Shown here: one piece after another, positions 35,491 through 46,930 of the stretch
Layout: every line of letters starts with the position of its first letter
How positions within the stretch are numbered: position 1 is the stretch's first letter
Notes under the pieces: model-generated
Told to the model about the DNA's origin: nothing
The model's database searches: none
Seen by the model: the letters and a program-made list of their open reading frames with translations, nothing else
Program-made: the position numbers and the translations under genes
From: Phascolarctos cinereus
Lineage: Eukaryota; Chordata; Mammalia; Diprotodontia; Phascolarctidae
DNA length: 64,000 bases
Assembly: GCF_002099425.1 (NCBI RefSeq)
Contig: NW_018344068.1
Coordinates: forward strand, 1,842,001-1,906,000
Reading direction: 5' to 3'

Positions 35491-35689
35491 GCCAGGCACG
35501 AAGGCCTTCTCTCTCTGCAAGGTGCATACGAAGGGGCTTTGGGTCTTTTTAGGTCCAGGGAAGGGGCCTGATTTCTGTCCAACTGAGAGCATTGAGTGAA
35601 TACACATAGTCCTCCCCCCACCTCCCAGCACTGAGTTGCTCCCCACCCCCAGCCTCCCACCCCCAATCCTCACAAGGCTCCTTCTCAGA

Positions 35690-35830
35690 CTCTGAGCTGC
35701 TGGCAAGGAGATGACTCAAGCTGTCTCCAAGGCCCCGGGCCTCCTGCATGGTCAGCTGGGCTGAGCCAACTCAGGCAGGCGGACGGGCAGGCTGGGCTCT
35801 CTGCCCAGGCAGGCCCCGGCTCCTCCCTCT
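35690..35830. promoter_or_regulatory. GC-rich unique block
   Basis: Compact GC-rich, non-repetitive stretch with several CAGGCAGG and GGCTGGG words. It contains no recognisable gene. It could be a conserved element, but only comparison would tell. Confidence 0.15.
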
Positions 35831-36134
35831 ACCTCCCAAGTGCCCACACCATGACCTTGGACAAGCTAGTACTCTCTCCATTGGAACCCCAGGAGCCCCA
35901 ACTCCCCTGTAGAGCCATGGAGCGTTTCCTGATCTCTGGCCTCTGGTTGGGTTCTAGGGTTCTAGCCTCCTTCTCTTGGGCCAGACGGGGCAGAGGGCAG
36001 AGAGAAGCACTGACTGTCTGAAGGTCATACGAGGTGATAGAAGAGGGGCTTGAACACACTGAGCTTCTTCCCAAAGGCTCCATCTGTACCCCTTTATATC
36101 CCCTTGCTCTCCCTCATATGCCCCACACACATAC

Positions 36135-36400
36135 AACAAATAACAGCTCACATTTACATAATGCTTTGAACTTTCTTCACAGATACCAGGTAAGGTAGAG
36201 AGTGCAATATTACCATGCCATTTTACAGATGAGGAAAACCAAGGCCCAGCCTGAATTTGATCACAGTACAGTGCTTCCAGAGTCAGGAGAAACTCAGTTC
36301 AAATTCTTCCTCCTTCATTTACTACCTCAGCAAGTCACTTTACTTCTCTGGGACTCGGTAAAATGGAGTTAGACTAAGTGCTTGTTGATTTCCCTTCCAA
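36135..36400. mobile_element. Two MIR-type fragments in opposite orientation
   Basis: Antisense to about 36255 (cattttacagatgaggaaaa), then sense (gagtcaggagaaactcagtt, ctgggactcggtaaaatgga). Confidence 0.65.
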
Positions 36401-36604
36401 GCTTTCAATCTATCCCTTGTCCCATGATTTCTAAGTTCATGTACTTTCTGCTCTGCCTCATTATCGAGTACTTGGTGATAAAAAGAGACTTGGATTTGGG
36501 GTCACAGAGCCCTAGTTTGAATCAGTGGGGGTTAGGTCTCTTATCAGCTCTAAATCTTTGTTATTCTTAGGATCCTCCCAACCCACATCCTCTACTCCTT
36601 CAAC

Positions 36605-36900
36605 TACAAAACAAAGGTAAAATAAGCATTTATTAAGCACCTACTATGTTCCAGGCCTGGTGCTATGCATTTTACAGATATATCATTTGATCCTTACAAC
36701 AACTCTGAGGGGTAATAGCTATTATTATGCCCATTTTACAGTTGAGGAAACTGAGGTAAAGTGACTTGCCCAAGGTCATGCAGCATTTAGCACAGCACTT
36801 ACTATAGTTTATTGATTGGAGTATCTGAGACTGGATTTGAACTCAGCTCTTCCTGACTCTAGTCTTATCACTCTACCCACTATACCACCTAGCAGCCTCT
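36605..36900 (-). mobile_element. THER1/MIR-type SINE
   Basis: Near full length: catttattaagcacctacta, cattttacagttgaggaaac, gtgacttgcccaaggtcat, ending tataccacctagcagcc. Confidence 0.82.
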
Positions 36901-37294
36901 ACTACCCCACTGAAGGTTCTAGGATGGTCCCATGTGGCAGAAGAATATGAGTGAATGAGAAGACCTGAAAATACTTTCCACATTGACCAACTTAAGTGCC
37001 TGAAATCCTACCATCAAAGCTCTGGGCGGTTTTTGTTTGTTTTTTTTATATTTTTGAAGCTTACTTTTAAAAAAAGCAAATCTCATTGGAAAAGTCACAT
37101 CCTAACCCTTTATCAGCCATTATCACGAAAATGATTTCCCTACAAGGTCCTGGAGTGACAAGGAATGCAAAACAGGAATATGGAGAGAAAAGAGCCAAAC
37201 CAGGCAGCTCAAACCTACCTCCCCTGTCACCTCCTTTAGGGAATTAGAACTGAGATGAAACCTAGTTTGGGGAATGCAGCAAGAGGCCTGAACT

Positions 37295-37425
37295 GGGTAT
37301 CATGAGTTCTGGGTTCTAGTGTGAACTCGGCTACTGACACACTCTGTGACCTTGGTCATATCACTTCCCATCAGTGGGCCTCAGTTTCCTCATCTGTAAA
37401 ATGAGTTGGTTGGAGAAGATTGAGG
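37295..37425 (+). mobile_element. MIR-type SINE
   Basis: ctgtgaccttggtcatatca and ctcatctgtaaaatgagttg. Confidence 0.7.
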
Positions 37426-37804
37426 GTTCTTCACCTTTTTAGAGTCAGAGAGCCCTTAGGCAATCTGGTGGAGCCTATGGACCCCTCCTCAGAAGCATGA
37501 TTTTAAATGCACAAAATAAATAAAATCCCTAGAATTACAAAGGAAACCCATTACACTGAAATAAAGATGTAATTTTTTTTCCTACCCAAGTTCACATATT
37601 CCCCTTCACCCAAAGTCCCTGAAGGGACCCTTAGGGGTCTATGAACCCCAGGTTAAAAACCCCAGGACTCAGTGATCTCTAAAGTCCCTCCAGACTCTGA
37701 CAGTCTATGGCCTAAGGGCTCTTTTTAGCTGTAAAAGTCCATAATTTAGGATTCTTGGGCGGCAGAGAGAACCCCAGACGCTGGGTATGCCCTCCCTTTC
37801 AGTC

Positions 37805-37995
37805 TGTGGGAATGTATGCAAATTGCACACAAATCTATGCAAATGAGCAGATAGCCCTCCAAGTTCTGGCACTTTTGCTTGGCCCTGGGAGAAGCAAAGC
37901 AGGAAGATGTAACCCAAGGTGAGAAGATAGGGCAGCTCTGGCCATCCTGAGCCCGGAGCTAATGTATCCTGAAAGCAGCCTGGGCCAATCAGAGC
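37805..37995. promoter_or_regulatory. Paired octamer sites and a CCAAT box
   Basis: Two perfect octamers ATGCAAAT on the same strand at 37816-37823 and 37837-37844, 21 bp apart (two helical turns). A CCAAT within GGGCCAATCAGAG lies at 37985-37989. The stretch is non-repetitive. POU-family and NF-Y binding is inferred from motifs alone. Confidence 0.3.
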
Positions 37996-38149
37996 TGGGG
38001 AAAGGCGGCAGCAGGTCAGTAAGAATAAGCTAGCCCAGGCTTGCGGAGAGGAAGCCCAAGTCAAGTTGTAAAGGGACTTCCCTTAACCCTTTCCCCACCA
38101 GCATGGTAGGAGGCCTAGAAAGTCCTCTGTCCATGTTCATTCTTGTCCC

Positions 38150-38260
38150 TTTCCATTTTTCCAGATCTTCATCTAAATTCACCTCTTCCAGGAAGCCTTC
38201 CCAGGTTAACTCCTTTAGTCTCTAGGCATTTCAGCATCCCCCTCTGCCTGTAGTGAAATA
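38150..38260 (+). mobile_element. L2 LINE fragment
   Basis: ttcacctcttccaggaagcc and the following ccaggttaactcctttagtc. Confidence 0.5.
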
Positions 38261-38414
38261 AGACAAGCAACAGTCAGTCCTTCCTGTCTCATTGTATTCA
38301 CAGGATATCCAGCTGAAATGTGTGTTTTTTTGTCCTAGGAACCCTGATTTATGTCCGCGTGTCTGGCCTGTTTCCATGTTAACCTTTCATGCTATTTCTT
38401 TGTGTGCATGTGTG

Positions 38415-38670
38415 TGACTATAGTATTTTTTCCAATAACATGTAAAAACAATTTTAATATTCTTTTTTTTTTATTTTGAGTTCCAAATTCTCTCTCCCCT
38501 TCCCCCCTCATTGAGAAGGCAAATAATTTGATATAGGTTATACACATGCAGTCACACAAAATGTACTTCCATATGAGTCATGTTGTGAAAGAAAATACTG
38601 ACCAAAAAAAACCCCCACATAAAAATTAAGTAAAAAAGAATATGCTTCGGTCTGCATTCAGACTCCCTTT
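38415..38670 (-). mobile_element. L1 LINE 3' end
   Basis: aataacatgtaaaaacaatt, gagttccaaattctctctcc and gaaaatactgaccaaaa, the antisense counterpart of the tail at 7.8 kb. Confidence 0.7.
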
Positions 38671-38689
38671 ATGCTATTTCTTGTTGTAT

Positions 38690-38942
38690 CTCCCTCTTCA
38701 TCTTTCTGTCCCTGTATGACTCTTTTGCTCTCTGTGTCTGGATATGTATTCATCTCTCCGTCTTTGCATTTCTCTGTCTCTGGCTCTATATCTCTGTCTC
38801 TTTTTATGTCTTTGTTTCTTTATGTCTGTTTGTCTTTTCTCTCCCTCTGTCTCTGTCTCTTCCTCTCTCCCTCTCTTCTTTTCTCTTTCTCTGTTCTCTA
38901 TCTCTTTCTGTCTTTCTTTGTCTATGTATTTCTTTCCCTCAG
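38690..38942 (+). repeat. C/T-rich tract
   Basis: Pyrimidine-rich tctctgtctct variants. Confidence 0.85.
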
Positions 38943-39534
38943 GATCTCACAGGTGTCCATCCTAGAGGGGGTGCTGAGGATTGCAGACTGGGGGTGTCAG
39001 TCTCTCCACAGGGCACCTTTCTCTGTCCTCCTCAGACCCCATATGCTTGGGCCTCAAGCACCCAGAGCTGGTCCAGAGGGCTGCTGGTGGGACCTAGGCT
39101 GAGGAAGAAGGCATCCCAGATGGGTGCCACGCGGGGAGTCCTGAGGTTGGTGACACATAGTTTGTACTCAGTGATGTCAGTGTTGTTCATGACAGGTGTG
39201 TGACTGATGGCTCCTAATGGCCCTTCTCCCTTGCCTCCCCCCCCCACACACCTGCTGCTCAGAGCCACTGCCATTGGCCCCACGGACACCATGCTGGCAG
39301 CTCAGGAGACCCAGCCCACACTGTTTTCTCCTCTGCTCACCCCCCAGCAGGAGCAAAGGGAAGGCACAGTCACCTCCTGTACTTATCACACACAGACTCC
39401 CACGGCCACATCCCAAAGACATGTTTACCTTCACACTCGCATAAGCAGATCCACTCACATACCTTTTTACACACACATACATGTTCATTTATATGACTAC
39501 TCCTTCCTGTGTATGCTCATGGATGCATGCATGA
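38943..39534. other. Unique sequence with a short minus-strand open frame
   Basis: A minus-strand ATG at 39188-39190 opens a frame of about 52 residues (MNNTDITEYKLCVTNL at its start) ending at 39032. It lacks a convincing acceptor upstream on that strand and matches no family I know, so it is not called a gene. Confidence 0.25.
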
Positions 39535-39835
39535 ATCACAGATTTTAGAGCTGGGAGGCAGCTCAGAGGCCATCAGCTCAAACTCTTCATTTTACAAAGC
39601 CCTCAATTGTCAGAGGCTGTATTTGTTTGTGTTGGGGGTTTTTTTAGGCAATTGGGGTTAAGTGACTCGCCCAGGGTCACACAGCTAGTAAGTGTCAAGT
39701 GTTTCATCTGAGGCCGGATTTGAACTCAGGTCCTCCTGACTCCAAGGCCAGTGCTTTGTCCACTGTGACAACTAGCTGCCCCAGAGGCCGTATCACATCC
39801 TGTGACTCCCAAGCTGAGGCCGTTTCTACTGTACC
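39535..39835 (-). mobile_element. MIR3-type SINE split by a WSINE-type SINE
   Basis: Outer element: attttagagctgggaggcag and cttcattttacaaagccctc. Inner antisense SINE at about 39623-39782 (aggcaattggggttaagtga to acaactagctgcccc), with the duplication agaggc(t/c)gtat at 39612-39622 and 39783-39793. Confidence 0.82.
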
Positions 39836-40255
39836 ACAATGCTTCCTATATACATGTATGGCCATAAATACTTGCACACATACATGTTCAGAGACGTGCT
39901 TCTCCCACCCCCCAGCTCCATTCCTGTGAATATTCACTCGCGGGGTGGGGAGAGATAAGTAGACTCTCACCTGTTGCTTGCTGAGCTTCCGACATTAGTT
40001 AGAAAGGAGTATCTTCAGCTGCAAGAGGATGGGGAGGAGTCAAGGTAGAATTCCTCAAGGCAGACTCCACCCCCATCTCCCTTCCCCCTTCCCTTCCCCC
40101 CTCCCCCCTTCCTCTCCATCTCTGCTGGCTTGCCTCCATCCTTCTTGTTCCCTAGCCCAGAGCAGAGGCCAGGCTCTGCCTCAACAGGGAAGAGTGTCTG
40201 TAGAGGCTGAAGACTTAGGGAGAAGAAGAAGAGGACTCATGAACAAGGATTTATT

Positions 40256-40434
40256 TATTTATCTGTTTGTTTGGGGGGGGGTTTTGGGGGGGAGGTTAGG
40301 CAATTGGGGTTAAGTGACTTGCCCAGGGTCACACAGCTAGTAAGTATCAAGTGTTTCATCTGAGGCTGGATTTGAACTCAGGTCCTCCTGACTTCAGGGC
40401 CAGTGTTCTATCCACTGCGCCACCTAGATGCCCC
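40256..40434 (-). mobile_element. WSINE-type SINE inserted in the start of a THER1 SINE
   Basis: Target duplication acaag(g/c)atttatt at 40243-40255 and 40435-40447. The T-rich tail has a G-run. Confidence 0.85.
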
Positions 40435-40690
40435 ACAAGCATTTATTGAGTGCCCACTATTTGCCAGTCATTTTGCTGAGTGCTTTATAAAATATTATGT
40501 TGAGCCTCACCAGCAACCCTGGGAGGTAGGTGCAATTATTATTTACATTTTGCAGATGAGGAAACTGAGGCAGACAGAAGCTTAGTGACTTGCCCAGGGT
40601 CACACAACTAGTAAGTGTGATTTGAATTCAGGTCTTCCTGAATCCTGACTCTACACTTAGCCTTCTATCACCCGTGCCACCTAGCTGCCT
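40435..40690 (-). mobile_element. THER1-type CORE-SINE
   Basis: catttattgagtgcccacta, cattttgcagatgaggaaac and the end cgtgccacctagctgcc. Confidence 0.85.
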
Positions 40691-41879
40691 GGGATGTGGG
40701 AGGGGGAAAAGGAAGGAGAGGTAGTACCTGTGTGCCTTGGTGAGCATATATGCTGCATATCTGTGCCTGCATTATGTGATAGAAAACACTGAATGAGGGT
40801 CACTAAAGGGGGCATGGGGGTGAGGAGCAGATTATATCTACCTGGTGGAGGCAGATAGATCAGCATGTGTGACCAAGTGTGTGTATGTAACCTAGGGGAG
40901 CAGGGCTGGCCAGTGGAAACAGAAAGGACATGGAAAGACTGAGAACCTAGGGAATGTATAACCCTCTCCTCATCCCCATCCCCCTTTCTTCTATTCACCC
41001 TTCAGGGCTCTTTTTTGCTCCCCTCACAATTCCCTTTTACTATTTACATATATCCTTGCTCCTCTCCCAGGGCCCCAGTGGGGTAGGCAGGAAAAAGAAT
41101 CCTAGCATGGACTCTCTCACCACATCACAATCTTCCCTCTCCCCTCTGGCTTTTTGACACCCAAGCCTGACCCCCATTTCCCTACTGTGGGCCCCCTCAC
41201 TGGCGCACTTATCGGAGATCAGCAGCATAGGCTTGCATACATGACCTCTACCCTGCCCACATATGTGCCCAGACTCCCAGCCCAAATACTATGTCCATAT
41301 ATTTGGCAGCACACAACACACAACTCATCAGAGCACACTCAACACCCTCTTTGTGGGCACAACCCGCTCTTGTCCATGCCTCACCCTCATGCTGGCTTCT
41401 GCATACACACACAGAGTGCATGGCAAGCCACACAGGCATACACACGTGTGTATTTGTACTCTGACTAGCTCTCTGGCAGTGGCTCCTGGGGAAGCCCCAG
41501 AGGGTGCTCAGTGGAGCACGCAGAGGGAGGGCCTGGCCGTGGAGGGCCCTTCCTGCAGAAATGCTGCCTGGAAAAGCCCCAGCAAGAGCACAGATGGCCC
41601 CCTTAGACCCATTTCCTTTCCAGGCCTCAGCTTCTTCATCCCCAGAAAGGAGAAATTAAGATCCCTGTTCCTCCTTTGCAGAACTGATATGTGGGTAAAG
41701 GAGACACAGTTTGGGGTGTGGGGGGCACAGTTTTGGAACAAACTGAGAGCATTCACTCCCCAAAAAGAACTTTCAAATTTTTATATGCATAAGAAGCTAC
41801 AAACCTTCCTTTACCAAAGAATAGACAAAAGCAGAGTTTGGGGACACGGTTTCCTTAGACTCTGTGCTCAGTTAAGAGC
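40691..41879. other. Intergenic, nothing recognised
   Basis: About 1.2 kb of mixed sequence with an ACACA-rich part (about 41310-41450). A + strand open stretch to 41952 reads as low-complexity and has no recognisable domain. Confidence 0.4.
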
Positions 41880-41985
41880 TGGGATTGTTTCATCCTTTGT
41901 GTCCCCAGCACATAGCACTGTGCCTGATGCATACATAGCAGGAGTTTTATAAATGCATGTTGACTCATGGATTGATTGAAAATGT
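41880..41985 (+). mobile_element. L2 LINE 3' end
   Basis: gtccccagcacatagcactg and ttttataaatgcatgttgac. Confidence 0.7.
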
Positions 41986-42234
41986 GAATGTCTTGGACTA
42001 TCAAGGCAGAGGTCATTTGGGGGTGGGAGGTGGTGCTGACCACTTGGTCTTTCCCACAGAGACTGAGCACAAGAACTGAGCACATTTTAGAGGGAAACTT
42101 GAACAGGGGACACTTGTCCCAATGAGTACACCAAGCTGAGTTGTAGAAGGAACGGTTTGAAGGAACTGGGGGCCAAGGCAGGGGTGTTGAGAATGGAGAA
42201 GAGAAAGCTCAAAAGAACCATGAACTGTCTTTTC

Positions 42235-42378
42235 TTTTTTTTTTTAGGCAATTGGGGTTAAGTGACTTGCCCAGGGTCACACAGCTAGTATCATGTGTTT
42301 GGTCTGAGGCCGGATTTGAACTCAGGTCCTCCTGACTTCAGGGCCGGTGCTCTTTCCACTGGGCCACCTAGCTGCCCC
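42235..42378 (-). mobile_element. WSINE-type SINE, young insertion
   Basis: Perfect 16 bp target-site duplication CATGAACTGTCTTTTC at 42219-42234 and 42379-42394. Confidence 0.93.
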
Positions 42379-42439
42379 CATGAACTGTCTTTTCAAATAA
42401 ATTAAAGGGCTGTCACATGGGAAAGGGATTAGATTAATT

Positions 42440-42705
42440 CTGTGGCTCCAGATGATAAAATGAATACCCTGTGGGAAAAGTTACAGGGAGGCAGACTTGG
42501 GCTCAATATACCAAAAAGCTTCCTAAGAATCAGCTGTACAACAATGGAATGGGACACCTCCAACAGTAGTGAGCTACCCATCATGGATGGTATTGAAGCA
42601 GAGATTGGATCACCAGCTGTCGAGATTGTTATAGAGGGGATCTCTGCTCAATAGGGATTGGGCTTGAAGACTCTGAGGTCCCTACCAGTTCTGAAATTCA
42701 ATAAA
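42440..42705 (+). mobile_element. L3/CR1 LINE 3' fragment
   Basis: acagggaggcagacttgggc, acaacaatggaatgggacac and tctgaggtccctaccagttc. Confidence 0.8.
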
Positions 42706-42879
42706 CAATGGGATGTCTCCTGGACTCAACAACCCAGCAATCTGTGTCATTCTTCATATTCTCCCTGCCCCACTATCCTTGTCCCTTCCTTCTCTAAATC
42801 CATCTTTCAGTTATTCAGCAAGTCTTTATTCATGCGTGCCATGTACATGTTCCTAGTCCTTGGTTTAGTTATGTTCCGA

Positions 42880-42904
42880 GAGAGAGAGACAGACAGACAG
42901 ACAG

Positions 42905-42936
<32 letters not shown>

Positions 42937-42962
42937 ACAGAGAGAGACAGAGACAGAGAGAG

Positions 42963-43024
<62 letters not shown>
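42880..43024. repeat. (GA)n(CAGA)n(CA)n(GA)n compound microsatellite
   Basis: About 145 bp with a pure AG run at the right. Confidence 0.97.
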
Positions 43025-43027
<3 letters not shown>

Positions 43028-43239
43028 CCTGCCTGATAGAATTCACCCATATGGAACTAAGACTAGAGACAGTCTATGCTAAAGCATGAATGAAGATTTT
43101 TTTACATGTTATTGGCAAATATTTAATAAAATAAATTAAACTCTTTTTTAAAAGGATGAATGAAGGCCATAGAGAGTCATTGTTGTGGGGATTCAGAAAA
43201 GGAAGATCCTTATATAGTAAGATGATGGGGCAACGGTTG

Positions 43240-43490
43240 AAGATTGACAGATAGGAAGGATTTTGACAGATCAGGAAAGGCAGTCCAGGCAGGAGAAATA
43301 GTATCAGCAAAAGTTCAGAGGTAGGAATGTGTGAGACGTGATTGGGGAGACCATTCTGGCTGGAGAAGAATTTGTGTGGGGAAGCTATGTAAGAACCAGG
43401 TTATAGAAGGCTTTGAATGCCTGACTGAATTTAAATTTAATCTTACAGGCAGTAGGGAGCCTTGAAAGGATTCTAAGCAGCAAAAAAAAA
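43240..43490 (-). mobile_element. L2-type LINE fragment
   Basis: gcaaaagttcagaggtagga, gaaggctttgaatgcctgac and aggcagtagggagcc. Confidence 0.5.
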
Positions 43491-43504
43491 AAAAAAGCTA
43501 TCTT

Positions 43505-43715
43505 AGTGCTGTAGTATATCAGAGCTGGGAATGATCATACAGACCATCTAATTGTTTCTTTATCTTACAGGTAAGAAATTTCATGTAAGGAAATTGATGC
43601 ACTAGAAGGGGAAGTGACTTGTCCAAGGTCATACACCTAGTCAATGATAGAGCTATGACCATGACTTCTCTCATGACTCCAAGTCCAATACTGTACCATG
43701 CTGCCTCCATCCTTC
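43505..43715 (-). mobile_element. MIR-type SINE
   Basis: tatcagagctgggaatgatc and gaagtgacttgtccaaggtc. Confidence 0.7.
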
Positions 43716-44034
43716 CCTTGAAGTCCTACTGTGATTGTCTGATTTCCTTGGCCCTTTGACCCTGGAATGAGTTCCTAGTTCATCTGTCTGTCACTGGGCT
43801 TACCTGGAAGGGGCAGAGGGAGCAGGACCTGAATGCTTCATCCTCCTCAGAGGCCTGGACCATATTCAGTTCTAGTGCAGAACAAATGGGCCTCAGGACA
43901 GGAGCTTTCATGGAGTTCTGTAAGGAGATGACTTTCCATAGTTGTAGAACACCAAGCAGCCCCAAGGTGAGGCAGAGGACAGGAGCACAGAGCTGGGGAG
44001 ATTGGCTTAAATAGTATTAGGAGGTATTGATGTG

Positions 44035-44210
44035 AGACACAGGAAAACTTCTCAGAGGTGGCTGGGGTCCCTGGAAGTGGTGGAAAGCTCTTCTGTGCAG
44101 AAGTATAACCAGTGTCCAGAACGCTAGAATGGGGATTTCTGCTCAGGTCAGGGTTGGATTTGAGGATTCTGAGATCCCTTCCAGCTCTGAGAATCTATAA
44201 ACAATGGGAG
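44035..44210 (+). mobile_element. L3/CR1 LINE 3' end
   Basis: gatttctgctcaggtcaggg and gagatcccttccagctctga. Confidence 0.65.
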
Positions 44211-44499
44211 GCAGCCTCTACTTGTACGCAGGGTGAGGAATGAGTTGAAAATCGCACCAAAGCCAGCTGTGCCAATGGATGGGGGGATGTTGGGGGGGGA
44301 CAGGTGAGACAGAATCCCAGGGGAGGGTTGAAAGGAGCCTGCCCCCTCTAGACCTGGATGATCAGTCTAGGGGCTAAGCTCAGAGCCTCTTCACCCTAGG
44401 GGCTACAACTGTGGATTGGGAACCTGGTTAAGAGCTTTTCAAATGTCTTTTTCTTTCAAAGAAGGTCAGTACTGCTAGATATGGACTGGAAGTCAGACC

Positions 44500-44715
44500 C
44501 AACTGTCATCCAGTTTCTGTCCCTGACAATGTGTGACCTTGGGCAAGTCACTTGTCCTTTCTCTGAATCTCAGCTTCCTCACCTGTACAATCAAAGAAAT
44601 GAACTAAATGATCTCTTCTAGTTCTGACATTCTGTGTTCTAAGGTCCCTTTCAACTCTAATATTTTGTGTTGTAAGATCCCTTCCCCTTCTGACATATTC
44701 GGTTCTATGTCCTAA
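44500..44715 (+). mobile_element. MIR-type SINE with repeated end
   Basis: tgtgaccttgggcaagtcac, then the end motif (aaggtccctttcaactctaa) appears three to four times in degenerate form. Confidence 0.7.
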
Positions 44716-44999
44716 GGTCCTTTCAGCTCTGATCTTTCATGACTCTACTACATCCCTCCCCCCTCCCCATGGAGACTGCCCCCATGCAAATGGACATACC
44801 TCACGATAGGGTTCAACGCTTCGGGTCTGCTTTCCATGTGCCCTCGCCTAGGCCATAAGTTCCCGAGAGGTGGACACGAGGACTAGATGGGTCTCTGGGC
44901 ATGATGTTGGTGCCCACGTGCAGTTGGAGGCCAAGGTTGGAAATGGGGATGAAGCTGATGATGAAAACTGAGGGAGGGAAGGAGGGGATGGGGGCCCTG

Positions 45000-45700
45000 G
45001 AAGGCACTGAGTTTCCAGATCTGATGCTCGCCGGGTTCTTCGTTAACCCTCCGCGCCCCAGTTCTCGGGCTGCTGCAGTCTGGGAAACAGGCAGCAGCAC
45101 CACATAAAAGGGGCAGCCGGGAGCCAGAGACACACAAGAAGCAGGAAAAGCTGTGCCAGGAGAAGTTTGAGTCCCGGGCAGGTGAGAGTCCGGCGGGGTT
45201 TGGCGGGCGGGGGGCCGGCCGGCGTGGGCTTTCTCGCCCGGTTCTGAAGTTGGTGCGCTTCCCTCCCCCCGTGTTGCCACCCGGCCCCTGGCTGGGAGCG
45301 GAGAAGCATGTGATGGCGTCTTCCATATAGGGGCAGGCACGGCACCAGACCGCCCTGCAGAGGCCCTAAGGCCACACTCCCAGACAATATATACCTAGTG
45401 CTCAGCCCGAACTGCTCCTCACTCACTCGCTGGCGAGAAGCACAGGAGCCTGGCAGAGCGCACGCAGCCGGAGACCGAGCCCGAGCCGGAACCCGAGCCG
45501 CCCGCCCAGTCGAGCCACTTACGGACTGCCCTGGGGAAGGAGGGAGGGGCTCTGAGCCGGGAGGGCAGGCCCAGAGGGGACTCAGGTAAGGCAAGGCTGG
45601 CACCGGGCGTGGGAGGGCCGGCCAGGTTCCAGGACCAGCCGGTTGGCAGGCTGGGGGAGGACTGGAGGAGTGGAGCTTGGGAGCTGGAGGCTGGCATGGG
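45000..45700 (+). promoter_or_regulatory. Second CpG-rich block with TATA-like promoter and splice donor
   Basis: CpG-rich block. It contains a TATA-like sequence at about 45386-45394 (caatatatacc), then a GC-rich stretch and a consensus donor CTCAG|GTAAGG with the exon end at 45585. A transcript starting near 45418 on the + strand is the natural reading. It could be an upstream alternative first exon of PRR35 or the start of a separate non-coding RNA. Long open frames on the minus strand here are a by-product of GC richness. Confidence 0.45.
45418..45585 (+). other. Candidate non-coding first exon
   Basis: Sequence between the inferred start about 25-30 bp after the TATA-like box and the consensus donor CAG|GTAAGG at 45585/45586. 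It is GC-rich, with a run of CCGAGCCGG-type repeats. No conserved reading frame is apparent. Confidence 0.3.
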
Positions 45701-46520
45701 ATTGTGTGTGCATGAAAGTGCCCAAAGTGAGGGAAGTGGGATCTGCCGCCCAATTCATTGCTCCTTGACACTACAGCTCACTGGCCGAGGCGGCGAGAGG
45801 CAGGGCTGAAGGTCTCTTGCCAAGGTTTTTCACCATAAGAGCCGGGCACCCGATGGGCAGGTGCAGGGAACAGCACCACTAGAACTACCAGACAGCCCAC
45901 GCTCTGGAGCCCCACCAGGGGCTAAGGAAGTTTGGAAGTCCTTCGGGCTCTGGGTGAGAAGCGAAGGAATCTGGCCAGACAGGGGAAAGAGAGGGTATGC
46001 GTTTGTGTCCATGTCTCTGTATGTGGATACATTCATGCACGAATATGTGTACAGGTTTGTGTATGTGTATATGTAGTTTATGTTGAAGGGTCTCTGTTAA
46101 TTGTCCTCATTGAATATGGGGGGCAGGGTCGGAGAGAGTGGAATGGAAATAAACAATAAGCCCCTGACCTCTGCTCTGGGAAAGTGACTAGGCTTCCCAA
46201 AACCAGGGAACCCCCATCCCCACCCAGCCTTGGAAAAGTTAGCCTGATTACTCCCTGCCCCTCTGGATCCATAAAGATATGTTGGCTTTCAGGGATCAGG
46301 TTGACCTCTAACTCTCCCTCCCTGGAGCACTAGAGGGTAGAGAGGACAGACATGGCAAAAAGCTCCTCCTCATGCTTCAGTCCACAGCCCGGACTTCTTG
46401 GCCTGCTGTTCCCCAGGGCACCCATTGGGGCAGTGACTTCTGTCAAGTCTTCCTAGGCAGCATTCTTGGAGATCCTCATCAGAGTGGGGCTGGAATGACT
46501 CAATTCCCAGATTTACTCTT

Positions 46521-46560
46521 TAATTGAGGGCTTTTTAAAAAATCTTCCAGCCCTCAATTA
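46521..46560. other. Perfect 12 bp inverted repeat (hairpin-forming)
   Basis: TAATTGAGGGCT (46521-46532) and AGCCCTCAATTA (46549-46560) are exact reverse complements with a 16-base A/T-rich loop. It lies about 0.9 kb downstream of the CpG-rich block at 45 kb. It is not part of any repeat I recognise. Confidence 0.4.
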
Positions 46561-46724
46561 GAAGTACTTGCAGCCCCCAAAACTGGGAATTGGAGATAGC
46601 AATAGAAGTCAATCAAGGTCTAATAACTATTTGCCCACCTGTCTGCCTGCCTGTCTGTCTTTATAGTCCTGAGTCATCTGAATAAAGGCATTGTGGTTAC
46701 CCTGGATATTGGTTGCACACTGTA

Positions 46725-46930
46725 GTGAAATAATACTAATGCTAATCAATATTTATTTAGTACCTTAAGGTTCTCAAGATGCTTTCTGGAGATTATCTCA
46801 TTTGAGAGAGTCCTAGGTCCAGTTCTGCTTCTAATTCACTCTGGACCTCAGTTTTTACCCCTGTAAAATGTGGGTGGGGAAGGCAAGAGCAGTGTCCTCT
46901 GGAGAATCTCTAAGGTTCCTTCTAGCTCTG
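46725..46930. mobile_element. MIR-type fragments
   Basis: Antisense to about 46800, sense after (ttctagctctgtcattcag). Confidence 0.55.

Noticed and set aside
41263-41952. 229-residue + strand open frame
   Set aside because: No recognisable domain, runs through simple-sequence and an L2 tail; no splice context.
45043-45771. 242-residue minus-strand open frame
   Set aside because: GC-rich CpG block with few stop codons in any frame; Pro/Ser/Ala-rich, no domain, no splice or start context.
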